64,000 bases of DNA from Diabrotica undecimpunctata (GCF_040954645.1 NC_092810.1:68694660-68758659); one strand, 5' to 3'; shown: positions 13,181 to 25,259, counted from the stretch's first letter. Notes: a model not told the origin generated them from the letters alone. Translations and numbers: made by a program.

Positions 13181-13189
13181 AATTCACCC

Positions 13190-13198
13190 TGGCGCCCA
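13190..13198 (+). promoter_or_regulatory. Possible tRNA-Lys primer-binding site of an LTR retrotransposon
   Basis: TGGCGCCCA sits 3 bp after a CA and matches the primer-binding site of lysine-tRNA-primed retroelements over nine bases, then diverges. No gag or pol follows; sequence after about 13500 is repeat and LINE. This is a weak call. Confidence 0.3.
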
Positions 13199-13505
13199 TC
13201 TCAAGATCATCTTAGGATTGATCTAACCTGAGGTTACTACAGGCAAGCAAACGTGCCAACCTCCTCTCTGAGCACTACTCTCATTCTCTTGAGCTAAGCC
13301 TATTCTATTGTAGTACTTCAAGTAAATTTTATATTTTCGTATTGGTTACATTCCCTGTTATTTAACCTTATTAAAATAATAATTAATTAATTTTAAATTT
13401 TATTTAACCATAAATCTTACATAGTTCCTAATATTGGCTTCACCATCTCAGGCTTTTCCCCTTTTAATTTGCAACAATTAGCTTTTACCTGTTTTCATCG
13501 GTAAC

Positions 13506-13564
13506 AATTCATACATACATCATCCATACATCATACATACATCATCATACATACATACATCATC
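13506..13564. repeat. (CATA)n/(CATC)n microsatellite
   Basis: Imperfect CATACATACATC repeats directly precede the LINE relic that starts at 13565. Confidence 0.85.
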
Positions 13565-14201
13565 CAGAAGCTGTGCGGCACAACATGGGGAGCATCGGCT
13601 TCCACCTTGCGATCATCCGCCCTGGGCCTTGTTTTCTCAACCGCAGAATACTGCTTTTCAGCCTGGCTTAACAGCCCACATATACACAAAGTAGATGCCC
13701 AATTGAACAGTATAATGAGAATGATTGCTGGCGTTATCAAATCCACCCCTTCGCAATGGCTCTCAGTACTGAGCCACATTCCACCACCCAAACTACGCCG
13801 CATACACTCCCTCACTAGTGAGTACAAAGATACTTAGTAACGAGATCCTGCCAATTCATCAAGATATAGATGCTGCCAACGGTAACCGTTTACGCTCCAG
13901 ACGACCGCCAATAAAAACATCACAGATTGCTGTGGAAAATGAGTTCAACTTAACAACCACTTGGACTCGAGAATGGATGGAACAACAAAATAGCAGCTTA
14001 CCCTGCATCACACAAAAACCACCAGGTTTTGACTTACCACGCAACACATGGACTATGCTGAACCGAATCAGAACCCAACACCGCAGATGCGGTTACATGA
14101 TGCACAAATGTGTATTTTATAAACATACATGTAATGTTTTATACCAAATATATGCAAATTTAAATGTAAATGTGTCAAGTACCACACGATAAATAAAATA
14201 A
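13565..14201 (+). pseudogene. LINE reverse transcriptase C-terminus, 5'-truncated
   Basis: The frame QKLCGTTWGASASTLRSSAL then LGLVFSTAEYCFSAWLN and MRMIAGVIKSTPSQWLSVLS is the region after the RT domain in jockey-like LINEs. A frameshift near 13830 leads into GFDLPRNTWTMLNRIRTQH and RCGYMMHKCVF, where the zinc-binding end should start. The expected last part is replaced by AT-rich sequence ending CGATAAATAAAATAAA at about 14185-14200, which looks like its 3' end. Confidence 0.7.
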
Positions 14202-14204
14202 ATT

Positions 14205-14437
14205 TTACCATCTACCTTGCCTTCAACCACCAACCTCTCCATGCCTTCCATTCGTCTGGTAATGTGTCCAAAGTACCTCAATATATTTTGGTTGATGATT
14301 GTGGTAAGCCTAGTATTGATGTCGAGTTCTGCCAATATTGAGACATTTGTGCGATATGCTATCCACCTAGTAGAGAAAGTGTACTGCTTGTCCAGAGTGG
14401 ACCAATAACAGTGAAGATTGTCACTCTGGTCGGTCAA
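14205..14437 (-). pseudogene. LINE C-terminal fragment, opposite orientation
   Basis: The minus-strand frame RWIAYRTNVSILAELDINTR then QNILRYFGHITRRMEGMERL and VVEGKVDGK matches the post-RT tail of insect endonuclease-RT LINEs. It stops at the junction with the neighbouring LINE's poly(A)-like end, so the plus-strand LINE probably entered this one. The usual RGR..RW segment after GKVDGK is not found. Confidence 0.6.
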
Positions 14438-16267
14438 TTACAACGAAGTTTATTATCTACGATTGTATTGGCCCTCCGACGTAAGATCGCTGCGCACATG
14501 CAACTAGGAAATGCATAAAAGCAGCCTACCTTCCGATCGGAGGGGAGGGATAAATCCACGATCCGAAAAGGAAGCGGTTCAATCAGTAGATGGTGCAGAA
14601 GCGGTACATCAAGAAAGAAGACTAAAATATCTTACGTTTGAAATATCTTCAGTGTGCAATGTTTAATATTATTAAGGCAATAAACGGTTTTATTTTTATT
14701 TTATTTTTATCGGAGGGGAGGCTAGTTCTTAATCTTGACCAAACAAGAAATATTTTGCCTGAGTAACCCGTTTTACGGGCTAAAAGTTTTAAATCTCACC
14801 TATATCAAAAATCATCGAAGTACGAGACTTCTTCACGAAGAACAGTTCCATATCTCTTTTAATTGCTGGGATAAATACAAGGTCTTATGACTTTGGGATT
14901 ATCACCACAATCAAAAGTGAAGGAATCCGGTTCGACTATCCTTTGTTCGAGATAAAGAAAAGTCTGGAAACGGACTTAGAATTACTTCACAAAGACTCAA
15001 ACAGCTGAGGAACCGCCATCTCTGTTAACAATCGAAGTGCCTTCTGTGCATAGAGTACTAATAAACCTTTCATGTAAGATATATACAATTAAATATAAGA
15101 AATTTTGAACTGATAAAGTACTCTACATTGCCAGTAACACCTTGTTGACAGCAGAGCTTCCGGCGAACCTCTCGTCGGTGTAAATCGAAAACATATTATT
15201 TCTCAACTAATCAGAGGATGGAACAGAAGAACCTTCGTTCATCTTCACGAGCGGCGGCTGGAAATCCAGGCAATATGGATGATGATCCAACCGTACGACC
15301 TGCTCAAGGAACGACATAATGAGAGAGGCTCAGATAAAAAATTTTAATGACGCTAGTCAAGCTCTTTAAAAAAAAGTTTATATACTTCATCCCTTCAATT
15401 ATCTCTTCATTTATTCAAATAAAAAAAACATGAGTTATCGCATACTATATTAAATGTATACTGTTATATACAATATATACCTTCCTTGTTATCTAAACCA
15501 CAAAAATAGTTAGGACAGTTTCAAAAAATTCTATATTACAATCCTGTGTCATCTATTCATTGTCTGTAACTTGTGAGTAGAGTTTGAATAAGAGATAAAA
15601 TAAAAATTAATGCTTAGAAAAGCGAGCGCAATGCATGTTTGAGACGAACAATTATCGTTATTTTTTATAATTATAGATATTGAATGATGCGTACGGGGTG
15701 TTTCCGCTTATAATCGCAGACATAAAATTATATTACAACTGCTCGACACGAGGTTTTATGATCTTTCATTACACTGTAACAGATGCAATTTATTATTGGT
15801 TTATTTACTTTGTTGATCTAAGATGTATATTAGAAACAGGATGTTGTATTGTTTAGAATCCAACATGTATTTATTCCGTTATATCGATTATCAGTTCGAA
15901 CGGTAAGTGATGAAAATTGATATCATAATGGTATTAAAAATGTTTCCTAACTTTTCATCCTACCGTCAAAACAGATTTTCCTCGTAAAGTGTAATATTGA
16001 AATATATTAGAGATATTCGTATGTTGTAAGAAATACATTAACCTTTTATGCTGTAAAAACCTTCCTTTAAGAATTTGAATCCAGAAATATCGACACAAAA
16101 GAACAGATTTATTCGTAGATGTTGTCATTGATAATGAAAAAGCCTCAACAAGATCAAACGTAATATTTTAAAAGAAGCCCTAGCTAAAAATACTCAAACA
16201 AACTCAAGAACCAAAAAAATAGCTATAATAGAATCAAAATAGAATTAAACGCACAGAAACGGAAAAT
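14438..16267. other. Mostly featureless; possible solo LTR at about 14465-14715
   Basis: Within it, TGTATTGGCCC (14465), a TATA-like ATAAAAG (about 14515) and CAATAAACGG (about 14679) are spaced like an LTR. No clean CA end or target duplication is visible. The rest shows no feature. Confidence 0.3.
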
Positions 16268-16452
16268 ATTATCATCATCATTCTCATCATTGTCATCATT
16301 ATCTTTATCACCATTATCATCATTATCATCATTACCATCATTCTCATTATCATTATTATCAATATATCATCATTATAATCATTATCATCATTATCAACAT
16401 TATCATCATAATCATAATTATACCATTATGATCAATATCATCATTATTGGTG
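16268..16452. repeat. Degenerate (TCATTA/TCATCA)n repeat
   Basis: About 185 bp of imperfect CAT/CATT/ATTATC repeats. The open frames over it are low-complexity artefacts. Confidence 0.9.
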
Positions 16453-16939
16453 CTGCGGTCTTACTTTGTAAACATACTTTATATACCCCATCCTTTCCTG
16501 TTAAATTTAGTCTATCTCTTCGAGGGTAGCTTTCAACTGCTTTGGCTAGACATTCTGCCTGTAGTAGGAGTCAATTTTTATTGCAGTAACTATATCCTAG
16601 TTTCAGTTATTTTTTTGTACTGTACAGCTCAAAGTTATATTGACAACGCCAGGTACCATTCTCTTATCCACAGTATTTTTCTGAAGACTTTTATATCGAA
16701 TATTAAAAGTCTGTTTTGTGTATTAGAAAGCACCCTTGTCTCAAATCCATCACGATCGAGATGTTAGATCTATGGTAGAGAATGTTTCTAAGGTATTTGC
16801 TATAATAACTCGTTTGTAAGAGTTATTCTTCGGATCAATATTTGTAAGTTTCTCTAGCGAGTATTAAAAAGGGTACACCAGCCCAACCCATGTCTCAATA
16901 CTCTGTTAATTACTTCACAGCAACTATTTCGGATTATTG
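16453..16939. other. No recognisable feature
   Basis: Nothing beyond short random frames. Confidence 0.5.
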
Positions 16940-16947
16940 CTTTATAC

Positions 16948-19043
16948 CAGTGGCGGCTTTTGAGGGTAGGCAAGATAGGCCGGGCCTACCCAATAATTTT
17001 AAGAGCTTTAACATTGAAAAACATATATTCAAAAATTATTTTAATGCATGTAAATAACTTTTAAACGTACTAAATCACTCAATACATTAGCTTCCGTTAA
17101 AACAACTATGTTATTATATTACCACAGAAAGCATCGAATCGTATTCAGGCATTTTAAATATCATTAATAGGCCCGATCGGAACTGGCCGACCCAACTCAC
17201 ATAAGATCCCCGTACAAAAAGCGTTTGAAGTTAAGCAGCTTGCCGGACAACGATTTATATTGTCGTGTTTATGCTTGCTGTTTAGGCACCAGACGATCGG
17301 GCCTACGTCGACCATCGTTGTTACTTCTAACGTAATTATCGAATTGTAATATAAATTTTCTTTTAAATTATGATAAAAAAATATGTAACATAATCTATAA
17401 TTGTAACATATTTTTAAACAAACAACACAATTGCAAACAAGTGTACGGTTGTCCAAATAAATTTAACAAAATTCGTAAAATTCGAAAAAAAAAACATTTG
17501 CATGATTTCTATATCGCCTGATTGTATGCAACTTATATATGGCAACACTGTCGCCGAGCATTAGTTAAATTTTCACTATTATCTGTTATTACTAGTTGCA
17601 CTAGTTGTTTGGCCGATGGTTGATTTTTTTAAAATCTTGTTGGAATAGTGAGATCGTTTTATAACTGATACATAAAAATGAGTTTTTCTGACGCTTTACC
17701 AGGTTGCAGTAATAGTAATGTTGATAGTGAGTGTTTGGACATTGTTGTTTCACTATTGGAATCGCCATTATCTAGAAGAACTGAAGTTGATAGAAAAAAA
17801 ATTATTATGAATGAAAGGCCTACTCCAACATTGCGTAATGACCAAAAAGATGGAAAAAAGTTGTGTACTTTTAATTGTTTTTGGTATGATGTCTATAAAT
17901 GGTTGTCTGGAAGTATTACGAAAAACAGACTATATTGTTGGCCGTGTTTGTTATTTTCTAATAAGAAATGTATATGGAATTGTGAAGGATACTTTGATTT
18001 AAAAAATATGTCTGCCTCCTTAAAAACATTCCATTTGCAAGGAACATGTAAGTAATTTTCTGTCCTTTAAGGATGTACAGAAGAGGGCGTTTTCTGTTCG
18101 CGATTTGCTAGATGAAAAATCAAAAATCGCAAAAATTATATACAACGCAGAAGTTAAAATGAACAGAGAAATCATTAAAAAATTAGTTTCTTTAACTTGT
18201 ACTTTAGCGAAACAGGAACTGGCTTTCCGTGGCCACCACGAATCCAATGATTCCCTAAATCCTGGAAATTTTAAAGCGATTTGGGAATTAATATTAAAAT
18301 CAACTCCAGAACTAAATGATCACTGACAGAAAAAAATATATTTCAGAGGTATCTCAAAAACGATACAAAACGAACTAATCGTTCTAGTGAAAGACGAAAT
18401 TCATATTTTTATCGAGAACGCCATAAATAACTCCACATTTTTTGCATGCATTCTTGATAAAACAACCGATATTACTGAAAGGGCACAACGTTCAATAGTA
18501 TGCAGATTAGTGGACACAAAAGGCGTTGTTCAAGAATATTTCTTAGGTTTTTTTGATCTAGGGGAAGACCGAAGTGCTCCAGCGTTACGTGACTTACTAT
18601 TTAGTGTAATTGGTAAATTTGACTGTAAAGCTAAATTAATTGCTCAAACCTACGATGGAGCTAGTGTTATGTCGGGACAACTTAATGGACTTCAAAAATT
18701 AGTGAGAGATTCTGCACCATTAGCAATATTTAGGCCAGGTACGATCCATCTGGTACGGTCTTTAGAAGACTCCCACTCGCACAAAAAAAAAATACACACA
18801 CTGGCGGCTACTGAAATTTTTTGGGGAGGTCATGGATCTTGAGGGTGATTACTTTTCTTTGAAGCAAGGTCACTTTTAGTCTTACCACCAATAGGATAAG
18901 TGGGTTTTCAAATATTTTTAAGCGGGGGGTCATGACTCCATGACCCCGTGACCCCTCCCTCTGGATCCGCAACTGATTACACATAGCTATATGTAATTTG
19001 CTGGCTTGGCCTATCCAAAATTTTGCCACACCAGCCGCCACTG
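16948..19043 (+). mobile_element. hAT transposon, internally deleted (2096 bp)
   Basis: Inverted ends CAGTGGCGGCT (16948) and AGCCGCCACTG (19043) are flanked by a perfect 8-bp duplication CTTTATAC (16940-16947 and 19044-19051), the hAT hallmark. Inside lie a broken ZMYM1/DUF4371-type transposase and, near the right end, a GACCCC-rich stretch. Within the left part a 12-bp inverted pair TAGGCCCGATCG (17168 and 17304) brackets 137 bp. Confidence 0.95.
17678..18842 (+). pseudogene. hAT (ZMYM1/DUF4371-type) transposase, truncated
   Basis: It begins MSFSDALPGCSNSNVDSECL. A TTF-type zinc finger region follows (YDVYKWLSG, NRLYCWPCLLFSNK, HLQGT). After a frameshift at about 18050, FLSFKDVQKRAFSVRDLL continues in frame to LNDH, then a stop at 18324. 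The DUF4371 core follows: ILDKTTDITERAQRS holds the first catalytic D, and AQTYDGASVMSGQLNGLQ a second. After FRPGTIHLVRSLEDSH (frameshifted from the usual cysteine/histidine motif) the rest is gone, including the hATC dimerisation domain. It is non-functional. Confidence 0.88.
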
Positions 19044-19089
19044 CTTTATACATATGTAACTCTTAACAATTTCGTCTCTACCAATATTA

Positions 19090-19555
19090 TCAAATTGAAA
19101 GGAATTATGAAGAAAATCGGGATACAAAATTGAATAGCGAAAATTAAAGATCCAGAAATAAGTGCTACAAGGTCAAGTAACTTTTATCACAAGTTATATT
19201 GTGTTTTATCTTATTGTGATCGATGTTTTAATCTATTTACCAAAGATTTAGTTTCACTGAGATTAATTATCAGATCTATTTTTCGGTTTCTCTACATACT
19301 TCTGCAAGCATAAATTCTAAATCTATTTTTACACCACCTATCAGAATTACATCGTCTACATATCATTGATTCAGGTATTATCCAGTTCTTTTAATACTTC
19401 GGTTTTCCTACTGTAGTTTCTTGAATACTTCATCCAACGACTGATTGAAAAATTTTGGTCTTTCTCTCTGCAGGTCTTAAATTAGTTGGTTCCATTCTTT
19501 CTCTTTTACTTTCAAGTGCCATCTCCGTTTCGGAGGTTGGCAATCATCATGGCGA
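19090..19555 (-). pseudogene. LINE reverse transcriptase fragment with YVDD box
   Basis: On the minus strand, NQSLDEVFKKL (about 19450) is followed by YVDDVILIGGVKIDLEF (about 19370) and INLSETKSL. These match the RT motifs before, at and after the catalytic D-D box in RTE-like LINEs, with several stops. The boundaries are approximate. Confidence 0.6.
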
Positions 19556-20400
19556 CACTAAGTGCTAGCTTTAGTTTCTTTTATTTTTCTTTATTTTGCT
19601 TATTATATTCATAGTTTTTCATTTTCACTCTATCATATCAGTAATATTAATCATCAAATTGGAAAAAAATAATTTGTAATAGGCGGAGCTAAGACAAGAG
19701 TATAGCATTAAAATAGTATCACATCAAACAATAGAAAAAATCAAGGTATGTGTGAGTCAAAAAGTTCTAATTCCAATATATCATTATGAAAGGCGTTTTT
19801 GCAAAATAAAAAATAATAATTATGCTTTCTAAATTATATAAATAAATCCACTACGTAATGAGACTCTAGTTTATGATTTTATTGTACAAGGTTCATTAAA
19901 ATATTAGTCTATAATAATTGAGCACAAATGGGTAATTGGAACGGCTCGGCTCCCAGAATACAGCATTGTCTACTTTCTGAATATGATGCATCTTTAACAA
20001 TTAACATTCTGAATGCATCAATGAAGATTATATTATATAATAGAGGTCTTATTTACATCATTTTGTTTCTAATGTAACTATACACAATTAAAAAATTATG
20101 ATTTCAAAATTAAATACAAGTGATAGCCACTTTTTACGGTATGTTAGAACGTAGAATAAAGAATATGTTTCAGTGATATTCGAATAAACCACACAATCGT
20201 TAGTTATTAAATCAATGCATGTTTATTGTTGTTTAGTGATTACATAAAAAAAACAGCACAAATGATAATTTAAGTAAAAGCATAATATTTATGATGGGTA
20301 TACACAAAACACCGTTCTGGTTGCAGTGAGAAAAATCTCTGTAAGACCAAATGACATAAATCACTGCATATATTAATGAAGCGATAAATAATATTGGATT
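19556..20400. other. No recognisable feature
   Basis: AT-rich sequence without coding or repeat signals that I can name. Confidence 0.45.
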
Positions 20401-20401
20401 T

Positions 20402-21285
20402 TCATCATCATCATCATCATTCTCAGCATATTCTACCGATTATGGTAAAGCCTCCCTTACATATTCATTCTTCATATCTGCCCACGATTGTCTAAAATTC
20501 GCTTTTCTGTGTCATGTTGTACCGGCTTGTTTCCTTATGTCATAGTCTCATCTTAAATTTGGACGTCTTTTTGGTCTCTTGATGCCTCTTGGATACCACA
20601 ATGTAATTCTAGTGGACCACCTATTGTCAGTTCTTCTCGCTAAATGTCCTGCTCACTGCCATTTTAAAGATTTAATTCTATCAATTACATTAATAACCTT
20701 GGTTTTCTGTGTGATCTATTCTTTTTCGATCTCTCTTTATTATATCTACCTAGCATGCATTGCTCCATTGACCTTTAAGTGACTTTGTTGTTTATTATTA
20801 CATCTTGGACATCCACTAGCTCGTTGTACATGGTTTTTGTTTTTGTCAAGTTCATTTTTAGGCCAACTTCATTGCTAGCTACATTTAGGTCACTTATAAG
20901 TTCTTGTAGTTCTGCAGGATTATTAGCAATCAGAACGATGTCGTCTGCAAATCTTAAATGGCTGAGGTATTCTCCATCAATGGATATTCCTTTTTTCTGC
21001 CAGTTCATTTTTCTGAATACATTTTCTAGAGTTCGGAGTGAAGAGCTTTGGTGATATTGCGTCTCCTTGTCGAACGCCTCTGGTAGTGGGAAATTCTGGA
21101 GTGTTTTCATAAATTTTTATCTTAGCTTTTGCTTGTCTGTATATATTTGCTAGTTTCTATGTACTGAATCCACTTCTGAAGCCAGCTTTTTCTCTCGGCT
21201 GTGCAGCATCTAATGCGTTTGTTAATCTGTTGATGATCTTTGTGAATCTGATCTTGTATACGATTGGTAGTAGACTTATACTATC
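20402..21285 (-). pseudogene. RTE-like LINE relic with (GAT)n 3' tail
   Basis: Reading leftwards, the RT fingers/palm give RLTNALDAAQPREKAGFRSG, a gap, then YENTPEFPTTRGVRQGDAIS. The frame continues FRKMNWQKKGISIDGEYLSH, LRFADDIVLIANN and VGLKMNLTKTKTM. After frame changes near 20780 the C-terminal tail (RWSTR, RPNLRWDDDIR, FRQSWADM) runs to a (GAT)n tail ATGATGATGATGATGA at 20402-20418. Short tandem tails are typical of RTE elements. The 5' part of ORF2 is missing and part of the palm is deleted. Confidence 0.8.
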
Positions 21286-22564
21286 TATTTAATTAATTCA
21301 TTTCTGGATTTCCAGTGTTTGTCGCGTTTATTTGTAATTTTACTTCAATTGATTGACAATACCCTTAAGCGAGCGCCATAACGAAATAATTTTAAGAATG
21401 TACACAACGTCGAAAATTCTAAAAACTAAATATGCTTGGAAAGATCTAGAAGTACTTCAAAGTCAATATCCAGATATTGTGAGAATTGAAATCTATTAGA
21501 AATAAAATATTTCTAAATTTATATAAAACAGATGTGCTGATTGCACATCTGTTGCCATTGCCTACATTTTTTTCTAATGTATTTTTTATGTTTTTTTTTC
21601 TAATCGGTGTTGATTATACCTACAATAACAATTATAACAAATATTGATCACAAAAGATTTTTTTAATCTTCCAATTATAGTTTGCAGCGAACTGTAACTG
21701 ATGCTCTAATAAACTTTTGTATGCTGTACTCAAACGTAACATTTGTCTTCCTACCTACTAAAATATCATTGTTCACATGACTGAACAAACGGTACATTGA
21801 TAGTTATTGCCAATGGAAACCTGACAAAAATTAACCGACATACCAAGTGGTTTAGGCGTAGCACATTAAGAATATCAATGAGGTAAATTACTCTTTATGC
21901 TTGTCGAGTGTTGTATCACTAGCTCACTAGCATAATTTGAAATAATGAGTAGGAATAAGTTACAGGTTGTTTGTTTAAATTTGTTTTATTAGGTTCATTC
22001 GATTTTTTTGCAGCTTTTTTAACCTGTCATAGCCTTCATGTTATTTTTATAGCCAAATCTTGTATCTTGTTCGTGTATATTATGCTATTTTCAGGTTACC
22101 GTAAGGCACCGCAACCTAAAGCCTTGTGATTTTTCGTTTCTTTTCCATTTCTTGTTACTCAAGGTCTCGACTTAATTGTTTTGAATATTCTTGGTACCCT
22201 GTATATATTGTACACTTTTTAATTTGTACGTCTTAAGTACTAGTTGTGCCAACTTCTTTCTTTGTACTAAGAATTGTATTATTTGTGTATATGTATTATA
22301 TATTTCTATTACAACTTTCTTATTTCAAATACAACACCCTACATATGATTCAATTTTTGTTTTCCCCAGAATATTCTAGATATATTTCATGCACAATCTC
22401 CTATACCTATCTTTAATTGTTTTGGAAATATTTAGTGTTTTTAGATTTAAGATATAAATTTGCTACAACACACTGAGAAACTAATTAGTGATATCGTTTA
22501 TTTCTTGGTACCTAATGCAAAAAAATATGAATGGGAATATAGGATATGTCTTGTCTACATCCTA
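21286..22564. other. No recognisable feature
   Basis: AT-rich sequence. The only open frames are short and low-complexity. Confidence 0.5.
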
Positions 22565-24110
22565 ATCTTAATCAGAAATTTCTACTAACGTTACTCAACA
22601 TCTTGGGCGTGACCGATCTAATCGCAAGCGTAATTCGTCTTTAAAGTCAGCTAAGTCCAGGGGTTTAGTTTTGTATACAATATTTTTCACACATCCCCAT
22701 AAGAAGAAGTCTAATAGCGTCAGATCAGGAGATCGTGCTGACCACTCTATCGATCCTCGTCTCCCTCTCCACTGATTTGGAAATATTCGGTTGAGTTACT
22801 GTCGAACATACTATTGAACGTGTCAAGGCTTTCACATATCTGAGCACAGAAATCAATCAGTGGAATTCCGTAAGTAGCGAAATTAATGCACGTATTTCCA
22901 GTGGAAATCGTACATACTATACTACTAAAAGATTTACGACATCGAATTATTAGACAAAAGAACCAAAATGCCTGTCTACAGAACTTTGATTAGACCCGTA
23001 GTAACCTATGGTTGTGAAACCTGGATAATTACGAAAAAAGATCAAGCCTAACTCAGGACATCTCAGGACTCAGACATCAGGACAACTAAATGAAGGGTAT
23101 GACATTGTAAGATTTGTGAAAAGTCAAACACTGTCATGGCTGGGACATGTCCAGCGACAAGAAGACACGAAAACGACGAAGAAAATGTTACAGTGGAAGC
23201 AGGTAGGAAGGCGGAAAAAAGGAAGGCCCAGGACGAGATGGTTGGATGACGTGGAAGACGACCTGAAAACCATGAATATAAGACAATGGGGGAGAAGGGC
23301 CCAAGAGAGATCTGAATGGAAGGACATAGCCAGAAGGCAAAGACCCATCCAGGGTTATGATGCCAAAAGAAGAAGAACTGCCGAATATTGATTTGGTAAT
23401 GGGGTGGTGCTCCATCTTACTGAAAGTATATCATATTTGATGGAACTTGCGGGATTGCTGGATCAGGATATAAGTTTGCTAAAGTTGGTATGACATTATT
23501 TTTTAGAAGCGCTACATAATCATCGCCATTCAAATTGCCATAAATGAAAAAGGGTCCTATAGACCAATAGCAATTCTGACGGCAATTCTGACGATTAGCA
23601 TGCCCGTGAACTGTAAAGGTAGACTCATCAGATAACAAAACATGTTCTAATAATAAGATTGTTATCTAACATTGTCATCATTTGTTCACAAAATACGTTC
23701 TCTTATCAAAGTTGACTTTCATTACTTCTTGAGTTGGGATCATATTATAGGAATGCATTTTATTTTGTTTTAATTTTCGAATACTCATGAATGGCTAACA
23801 TCAAACATTGGGGTCGTTTTTCGATTAGAAGTATGTGGGTTTTCCTTAAACTCAAGCACAATATGCAATTTGGTAATCTGCTATTGCATTGGCAGCTGCT
23901 TTTTTTATCTGCCTTACATGCCCAAGCTCACGAAAGTGCGTTTCTATTTTCCTAAAATTGTTCCTTGGGATACAGGCGGTAAATTTAGAAATGTTTTATG
24001 TTCGTATCATCCATTTGTGTTCGTATGATGTCTCCATAACCAATCATCTATAGAATTGTTATTTTGTGCATTTCTGTTAAATGAAACATTATTTTGATAT
24101 ACAATTACGA
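22565..24110 (-). pseudogene. Mariner-like transposase relic, split by a LINE
   Basis: On the minus strand the N-terminus (about 24090-23790) reads LTEMHKIT, MIGYGD, PVSQGTI-like, RNALS and NPHTSNRK-like pieces in changing frames. Then LSDESTFTVHGHANRQN holds catalytic D1 (about 23630), and YFIYGNLNGDDYVALLKNN-like and MIYFQ-stop-DGAPPHY hold D2 (about 23420). After the LINE at 22807-23376 it resumes as FPNQWRGRRGSIEWSARSPD, LTLLDFFLWGCVKN with D3, and ends near 22590. It belongs to the same broad family as the element at 6012 but is a different, older copy. I could not find its inverted ends. Confidence 0.8.
22807..23376 (+). pseudogene. RTE-like LINE tail inserted in the mariner relic
   Basis: The thumb region (VKAFTYLSTEINQWN, LIRPVVTYGCETWII) is frameshifted. 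It leads into an open stretch from 23116: LSWLGHVQRQEDT, WKQVGRRKKGRPRTRWLDDV, EDDLKTMNIRQWGRRAQERS. It ends in an AAAAGAAGAAGA tail. Flanks ACTGTCGAA (22798-22806) and ACTGCCGAA (23377-23385) are a 9-bp target duplication with one mismatch. The insertion cuts the transposase between its second and third catalytic acids. Confidence 0.88.
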
Positions 24111-24194
24111 AATTCAAACAACTGCCATGTTCAAATGAGTGACAACTATCGTACTATTATAAAAGTATTTTTGTTTTTTCATATCAGTAAAGAC

Positions 24195-24290
24195 ACGGTA
24201 CAGTAGCCGGTACTGTAGACTAGCGCGAAGCTTACTACTATGTTTTTTGTATTTTTAAATTTTAAATAATATTTTTAAAATTGAATAAAG
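24195..24290 (+). repeat. Direct repeat, outer copy (inner copy 24836-24920)
   Basis: CGGTACTGTAGACTAGCGCG and the AT-rich stretch after it recur at 24836-24920 as CGGTAGTGTAGACTAGCGCG, about 80 % alike by eye. One copy lies just outside the Helitron's 5' end and one inside it. Confidence 0.6.
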
Positions 24291-24309
24291 TAATTTTTAA
24301 ATTTAATTA

Positions 24310-25259
24310 TCTTATATACTAAAAGGCTAAGCCCTTTTCTTGAAAAAAAAAAAAAAATTTTAAAAATTCGAACCGTTTTAAAAATGGCGGCCATAAAATG
24401 AATTTTTCCCATAGTAAAGTATAGGAATTTTCACATCCACATAGGAACGGACGTTCCACTTAAGGAATGACCACTCAAAATCCGGGATCCTCCTGTCTCC
24501 GATTTTAATTTGTGGGTCTGTTTTACACTATCTGATGAGTTGGTATTTTTTTATTTTTATGTTTAGTTAGAAAGTATTCTGTTTCCAGCAAGTGCAGCGT
24601 GTGTGAGGTGTTGTGATTGATATTTAGAGATTTAGACTACGTTTTGAGTTTAATACTTGAAGAATTAAATAATGAGGTAAGCATTACTTTGTTTTTACTT
24701 TATTAGTTAGAAATATATGTTATTAATTTTGTTGGGAATAAGCCACAATTTTACTTTAAATTAGGTTTATTTTAAATAAATAAATTAAAAATAAACTTAT
24801 TATAAAGTAAAATTGTGGCGTATTCTCAAAAAAGTGGAACAGTAGGCGGTAGTGTAGACTAGCGCGGAGCATCATACTGTTTTCTGTATTTTTTAAATTT
24901 AAATAATATTTAAATATAAATTTAGTTAGTTAGTTAGTTAGAGTTTTCAAACCGACTTCTTTTTCCTAAACGTGGCATTTTACAATCTAAAATATGCAAA
25001 AAAAAGTTACTTCTGGTTTTACTTCCGTTTTTTATTTAAGAGGGGCGGAGTCTAACAATCATATTGTTTCCGTTTCCTGAAAATCCTAAAAAACTACTGT
25101 ATCGATTTTCAATTTAAAAAAATTAGCGTCGATACAGTTTATTTTTAGGATTTTTGGAATATTTACACCAGGCGACGGAAACGATGTATCGTTAGACTCC
25201 GCCCCTCTTAAATATTAGCAAAACTTACATCAAAACTCGATGTCGAGTTGGTCCGCTAG
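24310..25259 (+). mobile_element. Non-autonomous Helitron (about 950 bp)
   Basis: The 5' end starts TC after an A (TCTTATATACTAAAAGG). The 3' end has a hairpin AACTCGA-TG-TCGAGTT (25234-25249) 6 bp before CTAG, followed by T. This is the Helitron pattern: TC start, terminal hairpin, CTRR end, A/T target. No Rep-helicase is encoded. It holds two internal inverted repeats (24733-24828 and about 25040-25210) and a TTAG run at 24922-24942. Confidence 0.75.
24922..24942. repeat. (TTAG)n short tandem repeat
   Basis: Five TTAG units inside the Helitron. Confidence 0.9.

Noticed and set aside
13531..13827. 98-residue minus-strand frame
   Set aside because: Antisense shadow of the LINE frame at 13565-13830.
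14465..14715. Solo LTR with TATA and AATAAA
   Set aside because: The spacing is suggestive, but there is no CA end or duplication; listed only as a possibility.
16290..16529. 79-residue serine/histidine-rich frame
   Set aside because: It is a translation of the CAT-type repeat.
17200..17250. GAAGTTAAGCAGC resembling the 5S rRNA internal promoter
   Set aside because: Only about 13 bases match, and the flanks do not fold or align as 5S rRNA or a 5S-derived SINE.
24528..24560. CTGATGAG as another hammerhead core
   Set aside because: No stem II and no GAAA follow at the right distance.
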